Shown here: piece by piece, positions 33,923 to 45,731 of the stretch | How positions within the stretch are numbered: the stretch's first letter is position 1 | Layout of the letters: each line of letters begins with the position of its first letter | Source: Actinopolyspora mortivallis DSM 44261 | GTDB lineage: Bacteria > Actinomycetota > Actinomycetes > Mycobacteriales > Pseudonocardiaceae | Reading direction: 5' to 3' | Assembly: GCF_000384035.1 (NCBI RefSeq) | Contig: NZ_KB913024.1 | Location: forward strand, 1,627,655 to 1,691,654 | Length of the DNA stretch: 64,000 nt | Notes under the pieces: generated by a model | Told to the model about the DNA's origin: nothing | Database searches by the model: none | The model's input: only the letters and a program-made list of their open reading frames with translations | Position numbers and translations under genes: made by a program

Positions 33923-34801
33923 TCACCGTGAGGTGTGGGGCCCGTCCGGTCCGAACGAGGCGTAGTAGGCCGCGGCCATGTCCGAGTTCCCGTACCCGGC
34001 CTGTTCCGCACGGGCGAAGCGTTGCCGCGCGGCGGCCACGAGATCCATCCGCAGGTGGTGGTCGGCCGCCTCGAGGACCAGATCGGCGTCCTTGCCCGCT
34101 CCGTGGACGGTGAACGAGGCAGCGAGCTCTCCGTTCAGGATCGCCGATCCCTTCAGGTGGGCGTAGGGGGAGTCGGTGGCCGTGCCCTCGATGGCTCCCA
34201 GGAACAGGGTCGGGTCCACGCCGAGGTGTTCGGCCAGCGCCATCGACTCACCGACCGCGTTGGTCAGGCTGAGTATCCAGCTGTTGACCGCCAGTTTGAG
34301 TCTCGTCGCTTCGGCTCTGGCGGGATCCTCACCGACCCACACGGTGTCTCGCCCCACCGCGTCGAAGATCGGTCGTAGCGCGGTGCGGATCCGTCGGGGA
34401 GCGGCAGCCAGTACCGTCAGCGTCCCCTCCTCCGCCGGGGCACGGGTCCCGAGCACGGGAGCGTCGACCAGTGGGGTTCCCTCTGCGACCTTCCGGGCGC
34501 GGTCCATTCCACTGAGGCCGATGGTTCCCATCTGTACCCAGATCGCTTCGGAGGCCAGTTCCGGGACCGCCGCCTTCCCGGTTTCCACGGTCGCCTCCGC
34601 GTCCAGCAGCATGCTCACCAGCACGTCCGCGTTCCCGGCCGCCTCCTCCGGCGTGCCTGCCACCGTGGCACCCGCCGAACCCAGCGGTTCCGCCCTGGCC
34701 GCGGTACGGTTCCAGACCCGGACATCGAAGCCGGCTTCGAGCAGGTTGCGTGCCATCGGAGCACCCATGGTGCCGGTTCCCAGGAAAGCGATCGTCGTCA
34801 T
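33923..34801 (-). CDS. NAD(P)-dependent beta-hydroxyacid dehydrogenase family protein
   Basis: A 292-residue member of the 3-hydroxyisobutyrate/6-phosphogluconate dehydrogenase superfamily. The N-terminal Rossmann motif is IAFLGTGTMGAPMARNLLEAGFDVRVWNRT (about residues 4-33). The catalytic segment DAPVLGTRAPAEEGTL has the family G-T-x-x-A/E form, and the active-site lysine region is LKLAVNSWILS. Substrates range from 3-hydroxyisobutyrate and tartronate semialdehyde to imines (imine reductases), and the last branch is common in actinomycetes. The ATG at 34801 follows GGAGG. It converges with the DUF3040 gene. Confidence 0.88.
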   Translation of the reverse strand: MTTIAFLGTGTMGAPMARNLLEAGFDVRVWNRTAARAEPLGSAGATVAGTPEEAAGNADVLVSMLLDAEATVETGKAAVPELASEAIWVQMGTIGLSGMDRARKVAEGTPLVDAPVLGTRAPAEEGTLTVLAAAPRRIRTALRPIFDAVGRDTVWVGEDPARAEATRLKLAVNSWILSLTNAVGESMALAEHLGVDPTLFLGAIEGTATDSPYAHLKGSAILNGELAASFTVHGAGKDADLVLEAADHHLRMDLVAAARQRFARAEQAGYGNSDMAAAYYASFGPDGPHTSR

Positions 34802-34938
34802 CGTGGCCTCCGGAGCGTTCGTCTCCCACGCGTGAAGTGGGGATCGCGGTCGGGGTACCCGTTCCGCCGCACCGGAACACCCGGGCCACGGGGGTGGTGG
34901 ATACCGGTCGGAAGGTCCGCTCGTGCGCCGGGCGAGGC

Positions 34939-35388
34939 TCAGCGTGTCGTGGACCAACCCCCCGGCAGTTCGGTCATCCCGGTCACGGAAGCACGCCACA
35001 GGTAGACCCAGCACGGACGGTCGGGGGCGAGCCGCAGGACGCGGCGTTCGTACTCCGGGCCCTCGTAGTCGTCCAGTATCGGCAACGCCGTCGCGGGGTC
35101 GTGCAGCCGGTACACCTCGGCGGGCACTCCCCTTCCTGGTCGCGGAGTCTCCCCGTGACGGGAAGCGTCGAGCACCAGGGCCGGATAACCGTGTCCCGTG
35201 TCGTACAGCACCCCCGGCAGCAGGACGTCCTGCTCCCGCGCACCGACCAGCGGTCTCAGCAGGTCGGCGGCGGAGGAGTCGCTACGCAGCGTGCCGTACA
35301 CGGCGATCCTGGCGAGCCGGTCCTCCCGCGGAGCTTCGGGATCACGGGGGCGAGCGGGCCGCCACCCACCGTCACTGGTCACCACCAT
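34939..35388 (-). CDS. Gamma-glutamylcyclotransferase-like (GGCT/AIG2) protein
   Basis: A 149-residue protein with the GGCT fold signature: IAVYGTLRSDSS near residue 28 (the YGTLR phosphate-like loop), a central GHGYPALVLDAS segment, and ILDDYEGPEYERRVLRL (about residues 103-119) with the acidic residue usual for catalysis. The family cyclises gamma-glutamyl amines to 5-oxoproline or acts on related amides; the true substrate is unknown. The ATG at 35388 is used though its ribosome-binding site is poor; conserved sequence begins near residue 27, so a later start is possible. It is followed upstream by the ATP-binding protein on the same strand. Confidence 0.82.
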   Translation of the reverse strand: MVVTSDGGWRPARPRDPEAPREDRLARIAVYGTLRSDSSAADLLRPLVGAREQDVLLPGVLYDTGHGYPALVLDASRHGETPRPGRGVPAEVYRLHDPATALPILDDYEGPEYERRVLRLAPDRPCWVYLWRASVTGMTELPGGWSTTR

Positions 35389-35415
35389 GTCGGCTCGCCA
35401 AGAAACCGCGCCGGC

Positions 35416-35940
35416 TCACTCGTGCGAGGGCCGCTGACCGCCCCGTTTGCTGAGACTCGACAGCAGCCGCTCCATGACCTGCGGGTCGAAGTCCTCCGAG
35501 TCCGGTTCACTCCGTTGTTCGGAGGGACTCGTCCGTTTCGGATCGCGACGGGGAAGCGGCACGTCGGAGGCACGCATCCCACGCGGAAGCTCCAGCTCGC
35601 ACCGTGCGATCCGGCCCCTTCCGGAGGGAAACACCTCCACCCGCGTGCCAGCGGGATCCTCGGGGACCGTGCCGGGCAGCACTCCCGCCTCGTCCTCCAC
35701 TTCGATGACCAGGTTGTTGCCGTGGATCCGTAGCCGGACGGAGACGAAACCGGGAGCCTGGGCGTCGGAGTGGTTGACGACCACGGAAACCAAGTGGGTC
35801 GCCGCCTGCGCGGCCTCCTCCGACATGGGGCGCAGTGACCATTCGCTCAGCGTGAAACGGACGAACATGTCGGTGCAGTTCACGGCGCTCTGCAGCGCGA
35901 CGAGCCGAAGGTCGTCGGTCTGCGCGATCTCGGTATCCAC
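35416..35940 (-). CDS. HATPase-like anti-sigma/ATP-binding protein
   Basis: A 174-residue protein whose residues 8-120 read as a small GHKL ATPase domain. A helix like the N-box (SEEAAQAATHLVSVVVNHS) is followed by the G1-like strand VIEVEDEAGVLPG, and a charged C-terminal tail of 50 residues follows. Actinobacteria carry many such RsbW-like proteins that inhibit sigma factors or bind anti-sigma antagonists. The canonical Asn of the N-box is shifted and the G boxes are weak, so nucleotide binding is uncertain. GTG at 35940 follows a GAAGGACCGAG stretch. No sigma factor or STAS antagonist gene is adjacent. Confidence 0.6.
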   Translation of the reverse strand: MDTEIAQTDDLRLVALQSAVNCTDMFVRFTLSEWSLRPMSEEAAQAATHLVSVVVNHSDAQAPGFVSVRLRIHGNNLVIEVEDEAGVLPGTVPEDPAGTRVEVFPSGRGRIARCELELPRGMRASDVPLPRRDPKRTSPSEQRSEPDSEDFDPQVMERLLSSLSKRGGQRPSHE

Positions 35941-36351
35941 CTCGGTCCTTCCCTTGTCGGCATCGTAGCCCGCCGCCGAAAGGCCACACGCTGCCGAACC
36001 GCCGCAGCCGCCTCGACACCGAGGCCGTCCGTGTCGCGACCGAGGGACACGGTGTTCACGGGCGCCGGCGACGCGTGTCCTCATCCGTATTGTTCACTGT
36101 CGGAACCGGCGCTTACCGGCCGGGGTTGTTCCGGCACAACCTCTGTCCGTGTGATACGCGCGATGATCGCACACCCGCCGGGGCCACGAACAGAGGCGGA
36201 ACCGTTGCGGTGTTCCCGAACCTCGTTCTGGCCCTGCCCGGACCCCTCGGACGAGTACCGGGGTGGGGTGGTGTTTCGTCTCCGGTGCGCACGGGAACCT
36301 CTCTGCCAACGAGCACCTCGTCGGGGCAGCCGAGAATCCCGGAGTCAGCAG
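35941..36351. other. Divergent intergenic region
   Basis: These 411 bases separate the ATP-binding protein from the tandem Usp gene and should contain their divergent promoters. No gene or strong repeat was recognised. Confidence 0.35.
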
Positions 36352-37242
36352 ATGTCGAACTCGACGACCAGGCCGGTTCTGGTGGGGCTGGACGGCTCGC
36401 CCACCTCGTTCGAGGCCGTGCGTTGGGCGGCCCGTGAGGCCTCCTACCGCGCGGCCCCGCTGCGTGTGGTGCACGCCGATGTCTCCGCGCTGAGTTACGT
36501 CCCGGACACGCTGGGGACCTCCGCCCCTGAGTCGGCCAACGAGACCGCCCGGGAGTTCATCCGGGACTGGCTGCGCAGCGCCGAGGAGATCGCGGCGGCG
36601 GAAGCCCCTGAGATCCGGGTGGAAACGGGGATTCGCACCGGTTCGGCCCGCACGGTGCTGCTGGACGAGTCCAGTACGGCGCGGCTCGTGGTCGTCGGCA
36701 GCAGGGGGCTGGGCAGCTTCAGTGGGGTGATACTGGGGTCGGTGGCGATCGCGTTGTGCCAGCACGGTCAGACCCCGGTGGCGGTGATCCGGGAACCCGA
36801 CGAGGGGGCCGAAGCCGTGGACCGGCCCGTTGTGGTGGGCGTGGACGGCTCCAGAGCGGGTGAGCCCGCGCTGAGGTGGGCGTTCGAGGCGGCTTCGTCG
36901 AGATCGGCGTCGTTGACGGCTGTGCACGCCTGGCACGACCTGGTGGTGGGAGAACTGTGGACCAGGGAGCAGGCCGAACGGACCTGGGACTCGGTGCGGG
37001 CCGACGAGGAACGGCTGATGTCCGAGGTGCTGGCCGGGTGGCGGGCCGACTATCCGGACGTGGTGGTGCACGAACTCGTCGTCTACGGCAAGCCCGCGCG
37101 GCTGCTGCTGGAGCAGGCCCGGAACGCCCGGCTGCTGGTCGTCGGTGCCCGTGGGAGGGGAGGGCTGGCCGGGTTGTTGCTGGGCTCGACCAGTCAAACC
37201 CTGCTGCACCACTCACCCTGTCCGGTCGTGGTGGCGCGGTGA
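36352..37242 (+). CDS. Tandem-domain universal stress protein
   Basis: A 296-residue protein with two complete Usp domains, at about residues 6-148 and 158-296. Each has the start motif (VLVGLDGSPTSFEAVRWA; VVVGVDGSRAGEPALRWA) and the ATP loop (VGSRGLGSFSGVILGSV; VGARGRGGLAGLLLGSTS). Both halves therefore look competent for ATP binding, unlike the first half of the protein at 26112-27017. The ATG at 36352 follows GGAG. It converges with the CstA gene across only 36 bases. Tandem Usps of this type are typical of dormancy responses in mycobacteria. Confidence 0.94.
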   Translation: MSNSTTRPVLVGLDGSPTSFEAVRWAAREASYRAAPLRVVHADVSALSYVPDTLGTSAPESANETAREFIRDWLRSAEEIAAAEAPEIRVETGIRTGSARTVLLDESSTARLVVVGSRGLGSFSGVILGSVAIALCQHGQTPVAVIREPDEGAEAVDRPVVVGVDGSRAGEPALRWAFEAASSRSASLTAVHAWHDLVVGELWTREQAERTWDSVRADEERLMSEVLAGWRADYPDVVVHELVVYGKPARLLLEQARNARLLVVGARGRGGLAGLLLGSTSQTLLHHSPCPVVVAR

Positions 37243-37278
37243 GACGCGTCCACCGGGGCTGGCGCCTGCTTTTCGGTC

Positions 37279-39006
37279 TCAGGAAACGGGGTCCCGGGGT
37301 GTGGTGGGTTCCGTGTCACCGGACTGGGTTCGTCCCCGGGCGGCACGACGCAGCGCCACGGCCGCTTCGACGATCAGCCACACCGCCAGCAGGAAGATGA
37401 CGGTGTCCAGCGGGGCGAGCACCCACTGGCCCTGTGCGAGGAACTCCACCAGGTTCAGTACCAACGCCCAGGTGGTCATCACCAGCAGGAACAGCAGGGG
37501 GAACAGCACCACCAGCGGATTGCGCCCGTTCTTGGTCACCCAGACCGCCACCACCGCCAGGGCGAGACCGGCCGTGAGCTGGTTGGTGGTGCCGAACAGC
37601 TGCCAGAGAACACCGAAGGTGTAGCCCTTCTCTCCCCCTCCGGGCAGCAGGGCCATGGCCAGTGGAACGGCCACGGCCACCGAGGTGGCCACGGTCATGT
37701 TCCGGGACAGGACCGAGACTCGGGTTATCTCCCCGATCTCCTGGACGACGTAACGCTGGAGTCGAACCCCGGTGTCCATGGTCGTGGCGGCGAAGCTGAT
37801 CACCACGATGGTCGCGAACACGACTCCGATGCTGACGGGCAGTCCGAGGTTGTTCGCGAATCCGGCCACGCCCTCCACGAAGTTCTGCGTCGCTCCGTCG
37901 GAGGCCTTCGCGAAGCTCGCGTAGAGCTCGTTCCACTCCGCCGTGGAGCCGACGGCCCCGGCCGTCACGGCGAGCACGGCGGCCACGGCCAGCGTTCCCT
38001 CGCTGAGGGCTCCCAGGTACCCGATGTAGCGGGCGTCGGTCTCGCGGTGCAGCTGTTTCGACGACGTCCCCGAGCAGACCAGACTGTGGAATCCGGAGAC
38101 GGCTCCGCAGGCGATGGTCACGAACAGGAAGGGGAACCAGCTGGGCGCGCTGTCCGGCACGTCGTTGACGAGCGGGGCGGCCATCCGGTCGAAGCCGACG
38201 AGGATGCCCAGCAGGATGACCCCGAGTCCGATGAACAGTTGGTGCGAGTTGATGTAGTCCCGCGGCTGCAACAGTAGCCACACCGGCAGCCGGGAGGCGA
38301 CGAAGGTGTAGGCGAACAGGAGAACGACCCACAGGGTGCGCTGCCCCACGTCGAGGAACTCGGCCAGCGGTTCCACCGTGATGGGCAAGCGGGTCCCGAG
38401 CAGGATCGTCAGGTAGAGCACGATCACCCCGACCACCGAGGGCAGGAAGGCCGAGGAGCGGGTGCGGTAGACGTACTGGCCGATCCCGATGGCCAGGGGG
38501 ATCTGCAACAGCACCGGCAGGACCGCCGCCGGGTTGGCCACGAACAGATTGGCGATGACCACGGCGAACACGGCGTTCACCAGGGTGAGCAGGAAGAATA
38601 TGATCAGCAGGAACAGGGTCCTGGCCCTCCGCCCGATCACGTCCCTGGCCACGACCCCGATGCTCTGGGCCCTGTGCCGGACCGAGACCACCAGCGACCC
38701 CATGTCGTGCACCCCGGCGGCCAGGAGTGTTCCCAGGGTGATCCACAGCAACGCGGGACCCCATCCCCAGAACACCGCTATCGCGGGCCCGACGATGGGA
38801 GCGGCTCCCGCCACGGAGGTGAAGTGGTGGCCGAACAGCACGTGCTTGTTGGTCGGTACGAAGTCGACGCCGTCGTGTCGGCTGTGGGCGGGGGTGACGA
38901 ACGCGGAGTCCAGAGCGTACACACGCCGGGCCAGATAGGACGAGTAGTAGCGGTAGCCCAGGGCGAAGAGACCCAGGACGACCAGTGCCGGGACGATCGC
39001 GGGCAT
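37279..39006 (-). CDS. cstA: Carbon starvation protein CstA family transporter
   Basis: A 575-residue protein with about sixteen hydrophobic segments. Family signatures are TPAHSRHDGVDFVPTNKHVLFGHHFTSVAGAAPIVGP at about residues 38-75 (given in pieces: NKHVLFGHHF, then SVAGAAPIVGPA), GFHSLVCSGTSSKQL, and WQLFGTTNQLTAGLAL near the C-terminus. E. coli relatives CstA and BtsT import peptides or pyruvate during carbon starvation. It has the short form without a large C-terminal extension. The ATG at 39006 follows GGAGGAG. No BtsSR-like two-component system and no partner YjiX protein is seen next to it. It diverges from an unknown gene. Confidence 0.94.
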   Translation of the reverse strand: MPAIVPALVVLGLFALGYRYYSSYLARRVYALDSAFVTPAHSRHDGVDFVPTNKHVLFGHHFTSVAGAAPIVGPAIAVFWGWGPALLWITLGTLLAAGVHDMGSLVVSVRHRAQSIGVVARDVIGRRARTLFLLIIFFLLTLVNAVFAVVIANLFVANPAAVLPVLLQIPLAIGIGQYVYRTRSSAFLPSVVGVIVLYLTILLGTRLPITVEPLAEFLDVGQRTLWVVLLFAYTFVASRLPVWLLLQPRDYINSHQLFIGLGVILLGILVGFDRMAAPLVNDVPDSAPSWFPFLFVTIACGAVSGFHSLVCSGTSSKQLHRETDARYIGYLGALSEGTLAVAAVLAVTAGAVGSTAEWNELYASFAKASDGATQNFVEGVAGFANNLGLPVSIGVVFATIVVISFAATTMDTGVRLQRYVVQEIGEITRVSVLSRNMTVATSVAVAVPLAMALLPGGGEKGYTFGVLWQLFGTTNQLTAGLALAVVAVWVTKNGRNPLVVLFPLLFLLVMTTWALVLNLVEFLAQGQWVLAPLDTVIFLLAVWLIVEAAVALRRAARGRTQSGDTEPTTPRDPVS

Positions 39007-39106
39007 GTCTCACTCCTCCGGCGTGGCCGTGTTCTCCGACGGCGTGGTACAAGCCACTGGCGGAGACTATCTCCCATTCGGGGGACACACCAGAGTGGAA
39101 GGATGT

Positions 39107-39916
39107 GTGTCGGTGCGGGAGTTCCGGTCGACCTGGCGGAGGGCGTGGACGGCTGAGCTGTGCTGGGTGGACGCGAACGGGCGTCCGAACGGGATCGCCG
39201 TGACCCCGCTGCTGAGGTCGGGCACCCCCTGTGTGGCCCTGCCGTACTGCCACTTGGGGCTGGCCCGGGAAATCGCCACCGCCGGACGGGTCGGCGTGGC
39301 CGTCACGGACCGGCGATCCCTCGGAGGCGCGACCGGGGCTCTCGTCGCGTACGGCACGGTGGTGCTCACCGAGGACCGCTCCGGTCGGGTGTTCCTCGAC
39401 GAGCTGCTTGACCAGGAGTTGACCAAGTACCCACCCAGCCGGGTGCTCGCCGACAGCGCACTGGACCGCAGGGAGAACTGGTGGTGGACACCACGGCTGC
39501 TGCTGGAACTGACCGGCACGGACGAGGTGCTGGAACAGCCGCCCCGTTCCGCTCCGGCGGAGCACGCCCTGCTGCTCCGTGCCGAGCCCGCCGGAGTGCG
39601 GATACGGAACGTGGCCCTCCACGGTGCGAGATCCGAGCGGGTGTCCTGTACCGCCCTGGACGGGGCGGAGGTTCCGTGCTTCGACACGGGGACGCTCTTC
39701 GGCCACGACTACACCGCTCCCGACTTCGAACGGTGGGAGAGTTGGCGACTGTTCGGGGACTGCCGTCCGGAGGGGTTCGTGGTGCGAAGCCGTGAGGGGG
39801 ATCCGGACCGACGGCTCACGCCACTGGGGCTGCTGGAACGGTTGCGGCGCGGCCGTCGGATCGCCAGAGCCTGCCGCGACGGTCTCGAACGCGCCGAACG
39901 CGGGGGGGTGAAGTGA
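39107..39916 (+). CDS. Unrecognised protein, possibly FMN-binding split barrel
   Basis: A 269-residue soluble protein. The first 130 residues (TWRRAWTAELCWVDANGRPNG, TPCVALPYCHL, VGVAVTD, GALVAYGTVVLTED) alternate short strands in a way that recalls pyridoxamine-phosphate-oxidase-like split barrels. The second half has no recognised motif apart from a Trp-rich stretch ENWWWTPRLLLE and a basic C-terminal helix. GTG at 39107 is chosen because GGAAGG precedes it and because an earlier frame opening at 39005 would overlap the divergent cstA start. It converges with the phosphatase-family gene. Function is unknown. Confidence 0.7.
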   Translation: MSVREFRSTWRRAWTAELCWVDANGRPNGIAVTPLLRSGTPCVALPYCHLGLAREIATAGRVGVAVTDRRSLGGATGALVAYGTVVLTEDRSGRVFLDELLDQELTKYPPSRVLADSALDRRENWWWTPRLLLELTGTDEVLEQPPRSAPAEHALLLRAEPAGVRIRNVALHGARSERVSCTALDGAEVPCFDTGTLFGHDYTAPDFERWESWRLFGDCRPEGFVVRSREGDPDRRLTPLGLLERLRRGRRIARACRDGLERAERGGVK

Positions 39917-39947
39917 CTTTCGTTCCGGAGTCCCGGGAAGCACGACA

Positions 39948-40805
39948 TTACTGTCCGTGTTCGCCTGGCGGGACGGAAAGGCCAGCGACCACCGGAAGGT
40001 GGTCTGAGGCCCCACTCCACGGGGTCGCGGAACACGAGACCGTGATCTGCGGTGACACGGCGATGTGGTCGATACGGACCCGGGGCTCGCGCGTCGGGTA
40101 GGTGGGCCTTCCCGGAGGAGGTTCCGTCGTCCGCAGTCGTCTCCACAGCGGCGCCAGTTCCGGAGCGCGAGCCGGCGCGTTCAGGTCCCCGAACAGCACG
40201 GTCGGCTCCCCGGCAGGATCCGCGGCGAGGGTACGTAGCGCTTCCCGAACCTGTCTGCGCCGTATCCGCGGGTCGGGGCGGTGGTCCAGATGGGCGGAGT
40301 AGGCGTGCAGACGGGTGCCCTCCAGGTCGAGGACGACTTCGGCGAAACCGGGCCGCCGACGAGGGGGCTGTTCCGGACGGAGGGAGTTCACCCTGGTCAT
40401 GCGGTGGTTGGTCGTTTCGACGATCGGCAGGGCGCTCAACACCGCCGTCCCGAACCGGCGGGGCGGGGAGTCCGGGCCGGGAGGAGGCAGGGTGTACACG
40501 GGAGCGAAGAACGCCCGCATCGACAGCCGCTCGGCCAGCGCGGCGACCTGGTCACGCCAGGAGCTGCGCGCCGACCAGTGCACATCCACCTCCTGCAGCC
40601 CGACCACGTCGGGACGCAGGGCTTCGAGGGTTCGGGCGGTGCGCTCCAGATCCGCCCTTCCGTCGGGGCCCCGGCCGGAATGGATGTTGTACTGCACCAC
40701 GTGGAGTTCCGCTCGGGGCGGCACACCGGGGCCGTCGGGATACGGGCACGGGGCGGACTGGGCCGTCAGCAGGGAGCCGAGCAGTACCACGAGCGCCGCG
40801 ACCAC
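39948..40805 (-). CDS. Exported endonuclease/exonuclease/phosphatase-family protein
   Basis: A 285-residue EEP-fold protein with a short hydrophobic N-terminus (AALVVLLGSLLTAQSAPC) that may be a signal peptide or lipoprotein leader. Catalytic elements are VVQYNIHSG with Asn (about residues 36-44), GLQEVD with the metal-binding Glu, YSAHLDHR, FGDLNAP (Asp-x-Asn) and the C-terminal GASDHLPV with Asp-His. All are intact. Such proteins cleave nucleic acids, phosphoinositides or sphingomyelin outside the cell. GTG at 40805 is the only good start but has a weak ribosome-binding site. A second EEP protein is at 56311. Confidence 0.87.
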   Translation of the reverse strand: MVAALVVLLGSLLTAQSAPCPYPDGPGVPPRAELHVVQYNIHSGRGPDGRADLERTARTLEALRPDVVGLQEVDVHWSARSSWRDQVAALAERLSMRAFFAPVYTLPPPGPDSPPRRFGTAVLSALPIVETTNHRMTRVNSLRPEQPPRRRPGFAEVVLDLEGTRLHAYSAHLDHRPDPRIRRRQVREALRTLAADPAGEPTVLFGDLNAPARAPELAPLWRRLRTTEPPPGRPTYPTREPRVRIDHIAVSPQITVSCSATPWSGASDHLPVVAGLSVPPGEHGQ

Positions 40806-40856
40806 CGGTGCAGTCTCGCAGAATCCACGGCCTGGGGGAGTGATTTCCGCTCCGGC

Positions 40857-40882
40857 GGGTCCCGTGTCGTCTCACGGGACCC
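40857..40882. terminator. Terminator after MBL hydrolase gene
   Basis: GGGTCCCGTG (40857-40866) and CACGGGACCC (40873-40882) form a perfect 10-bp stem with a six-base loop, downstream of the minus-strand MBL gene. Confidence 0.75.
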
Positions 40883-40958
40883 ACCGGGGTGTTCGTTCAC
40901 GGAACGGGGCCGCGCACGCTTCTTCGGCGGGTTCCGCCTCGGTGTCCCCGTGAGGCGG

Positions 40959-41636
40959 TCACCAGCCGCGCTCGCGCCACTCGGCCAGTTTGGGCCGTTC
41001 GGCACCGAGGGTGGAGTCGTCCCCGTGTCCCGGATAGAACCAGGTGTCGTCGGGCAGGACCGCGAACACCCGGTTCTCCACGTCGTCGATCAACGACCGG
41101 AAGTCCTCGGGGGAGTTGGTCTTGCCCACGCCCCCGGGGAACAGGGAGTCGCCGGTGAAGAGGTGGGGATGCCCGCTGGGGTCGCGGTAGAGCAGAGCGA
41201 TCGAACCGGGAGTGTGGCCACGCAGATGGATGACCTCCAGGGAGCAGTCCCCCACCGTCACGGTGTCCCCGTGCTCGACCTCGTGGTCCGGAGGCACCGG
41301 CAGTGGCTGCGCGTCGGCGGGATGGGCCACCGTGTAGGAGCCGGTCTGTCCCGCCAGGGACCCGAGCGCCTGCCAGTGGTCCGGGTGTTGGTGGGTGGTC
41401 ACGATGGTCCGCAGGCGCGGGCGGTCCTCGTCGTGTCCGAGCAGGTCGGCCAGGCGTTCGGGGTCGTTGGCCGCGTCGACCAACAGCGCGTCCCCGGTGT
41501 TTCTGCACGTGAGCAGGTACGCGTTGTTGTCCATCGGTCCCACGGAGACCTTGGTGACGGTCAACGCGTCGAGCCGCCTGCGGGCGGCGGCCCCTCCGGG
41601 CTGTACGTGTCCGGTGTAGTGTTCCTGGATCTCCAC
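40959..41636 (-). CDS. MBL-fold metallo-hydrolase, glyoxalase II-like
   Basis: A 225-residue metallo-beta-lactamase-fold protein. The metal motif THQHPDHWQAL lies at about residues 80-90, GHTPGSI and FTGDSLFPGGVGK supply the second part, and WFYPGHGDDS near the C-terminus the last His. The arrangement is that of glyoxalase II/persulfide dioxygenase-like hydrolases. The M. tuberculosis gene next to uvrA, Rv1637c, is of the same fold, and here too it precedes uvrA, separated by the MDMPI-like gene. GTG at 41636 is chosen because the conserved N-terminus starts there and the next gene ends at 41672. A mycothiol-dependent thioesterase is a reasonable guess. Confidence 0.88.
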   Translation of the reverse strand: MEIQEHYTGHVQPGGAAARRRLDALTVTKVSVGPMDNNAYLLTCRNTGDALLVDAANDPERLADLLGHDEDRPRLRTIVTTHQHPDHWQALGSLAGQTGSYTVAHPADAQPLPVPPDHEVEHGDTVTVGDCSLEVIHLRGHTPGSIALLYRDPSGHPHLFTGDSLFPGGVGKTNSPEDFRSLIDDVENRVFAVLPDDTWFYPGHGDDSTLGAERPKLAEWRERGW

Positions 41637-41671
41637 ACCGCCGAGCCTAACGACCACCGGGGCGGAAGGGC

Positions 41672-42436
41672 TCACAGCCACGGCGGCAGCGTGGGCGGTG
41701 AACCGGTGAGTTCGTCCGGGCCGGTGCGTCCCAGCAGCCACCCCAGGACCCTGTCGGCCCTGCCCCGGACCCTGCGGCGTTCGTTCCGCGCCTCGCCCAG
41801 TTCCCAGACGGTACTGCTTCCGTCGTCGAACTCGATTGTCATCGACAACGGCGGTACGTCCGGTCTGCCGACGAGTTGGCGGACGGTGTCGTTGAGCAGG
41901 GTTTCGAGGTCCCCCCGGGGGATGTCCGCGAAACCGGGCCCGTAGTCGAGGTCGACCAGATGCACCCGTACCTCGAGCAGGCGTCTGCGCAGCACCTCGT
42001 AGGCGGGAACCGGTTTGCCGGGGGAAATCACCACCTCGGTGTGCCAGTCCTGGGCATGCAGCCCCCGGGCGGCTTCGAAGAAGCGTCCGGCCGAGGCGGC
42101 CAGGTCCTCGAACAGCAGCCGGTGGCTGCGGTGGGCACCTTCCGCGATGTCGGCGTCCCGGTCCTCGGCGCTGGGGTACATGGGGTGTTCGACACCGGTG
42201 TGCGCCCAGGTGAGCAGGTTCACGCAACCGTCCGCGTGACGGGCGAGATGGGTGATCACGTGGGCCCGTTTCCACCCGGGAAGCAGGCTGGGGGCGTGCA
42301 CGGTGACCTCGTCCATGGCCTCGACCGTGCTGAGCAGCGTACTCGTGGCCCCCTGGACCGCCGCGATGAGCCGGTTCGTCCCGATCGGCTCGACGGTGTC
42401 TCGTCCGTCTCCCGAACGGAACTCGAGATCGACCAT
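41672..42436 (-). CDS. Maleylpyruvate isomerase-like mycothiol-dependent (DinB/MDMPI) protein
   Basis: A 254-residue protein with the actinobacterial MDMPI_N four-helix domain. APSLLPGWKRAHVITHLARHADGCVNLL (about residues 49-76, read in two pieces) contains the conserved HxxxH, and a third metal ligand lies in LLEVRVHLVDLDYGPGF (His at about residue 158). A C-terminal SCP2-like segment of about 75 residues follows. The family transfers or isomerises using mycothiol; substrates are mostly unknown. The ATG at 42436 follows GGAAGG. It is co-oriented with and 35 bases from the MBL hydrolase, so the two probably form one mycothiol-related unit. Confidence 0.87.
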   Translation of the reverse strand: MVDLEFRSGDGRDTVEPIGTNRLIAAVQGATSTLLSTVEAMDEVTVHAPSLLPGWKRAHVITHLARHADGCVNLLTWAHTGVEHPMYPSAEDRDADIAEGAHRSHRLLFEDLAASAGRFFEAARGLHAQDWHTEVVISPGKPVPAYEVLRRRLLEVRVHLVDLDYGPGFADIPRGDLETLLNDTVRQLVGRPDVPPLSMTIEFDDGSSTVWELGEARNERRRVRGRADRVLGWLLGRTGPDELTGSPPTLPPWL

Positions 42437-42854
42437 GTTCCTCCTTCCGAGGGGATGGTGCGAGCTCGCTGGCCCGAGTGAGCGTCGAGCACTGTCGGTT
42501 TTCGGGTGCGCACTCGGTGCGGTCGAGGGTAAGTCCGGTCACGGCCTCGGCGGTAGGGTGTGCGTGTACCGTCGTGAGGTGAGCGCGACGTCCGGGCGGG
42601 GGCGCCGCACCGGAATTTCCGTTCCGGGGGAGGCGTTGACCGAGGGGTTCCTTCCGCTTCCCGGTGACCGCTCGTGCCGGACCGTCTGTCGGCCCCCTGC
42701 CCTAGCATGGGGTGCCGTGCCCGGTTCCCGCCGCACGACCGCTCGCCCGGTCGAGCGGGATCCACGGGGACGGGAAACGGCGTCGGTGGCCTACGGTGAC
42801 CGGGCGCCACGTGTGCATCCGCATTGACCACGCACTGTGCGAAGGGATTTCCGA
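42437..42854. other. Divergent region upstream of uvrA
   Basis: These 418 bases lie between the MDMPI-like gene and uvrA. A small inverted repeat CCGGAA-N6-TTCCGG is at 42610-42627. No clear LexA box of the GAAC-N4-GTTC type was seen, and no gene was recognised. Confidence 0.4.

Positions 42855-45731
<2,877 letters not shown>

Noticed and set aside
37316-40015. 899-residue minus-strand open frame
   Set aside because: It overlaps cstA in another frame and shows the Arg/Gly/Pro-rich composition typical of shadow frames in high-GC DNA. CstA itself explains the region.
42437-42854. LexA/SOS box upstream of uvrA
   Set aside because: No GAAC-N4-GTTC palindrome was found; the CCGGAA-N6-TTCCGG repeat does not fit it.
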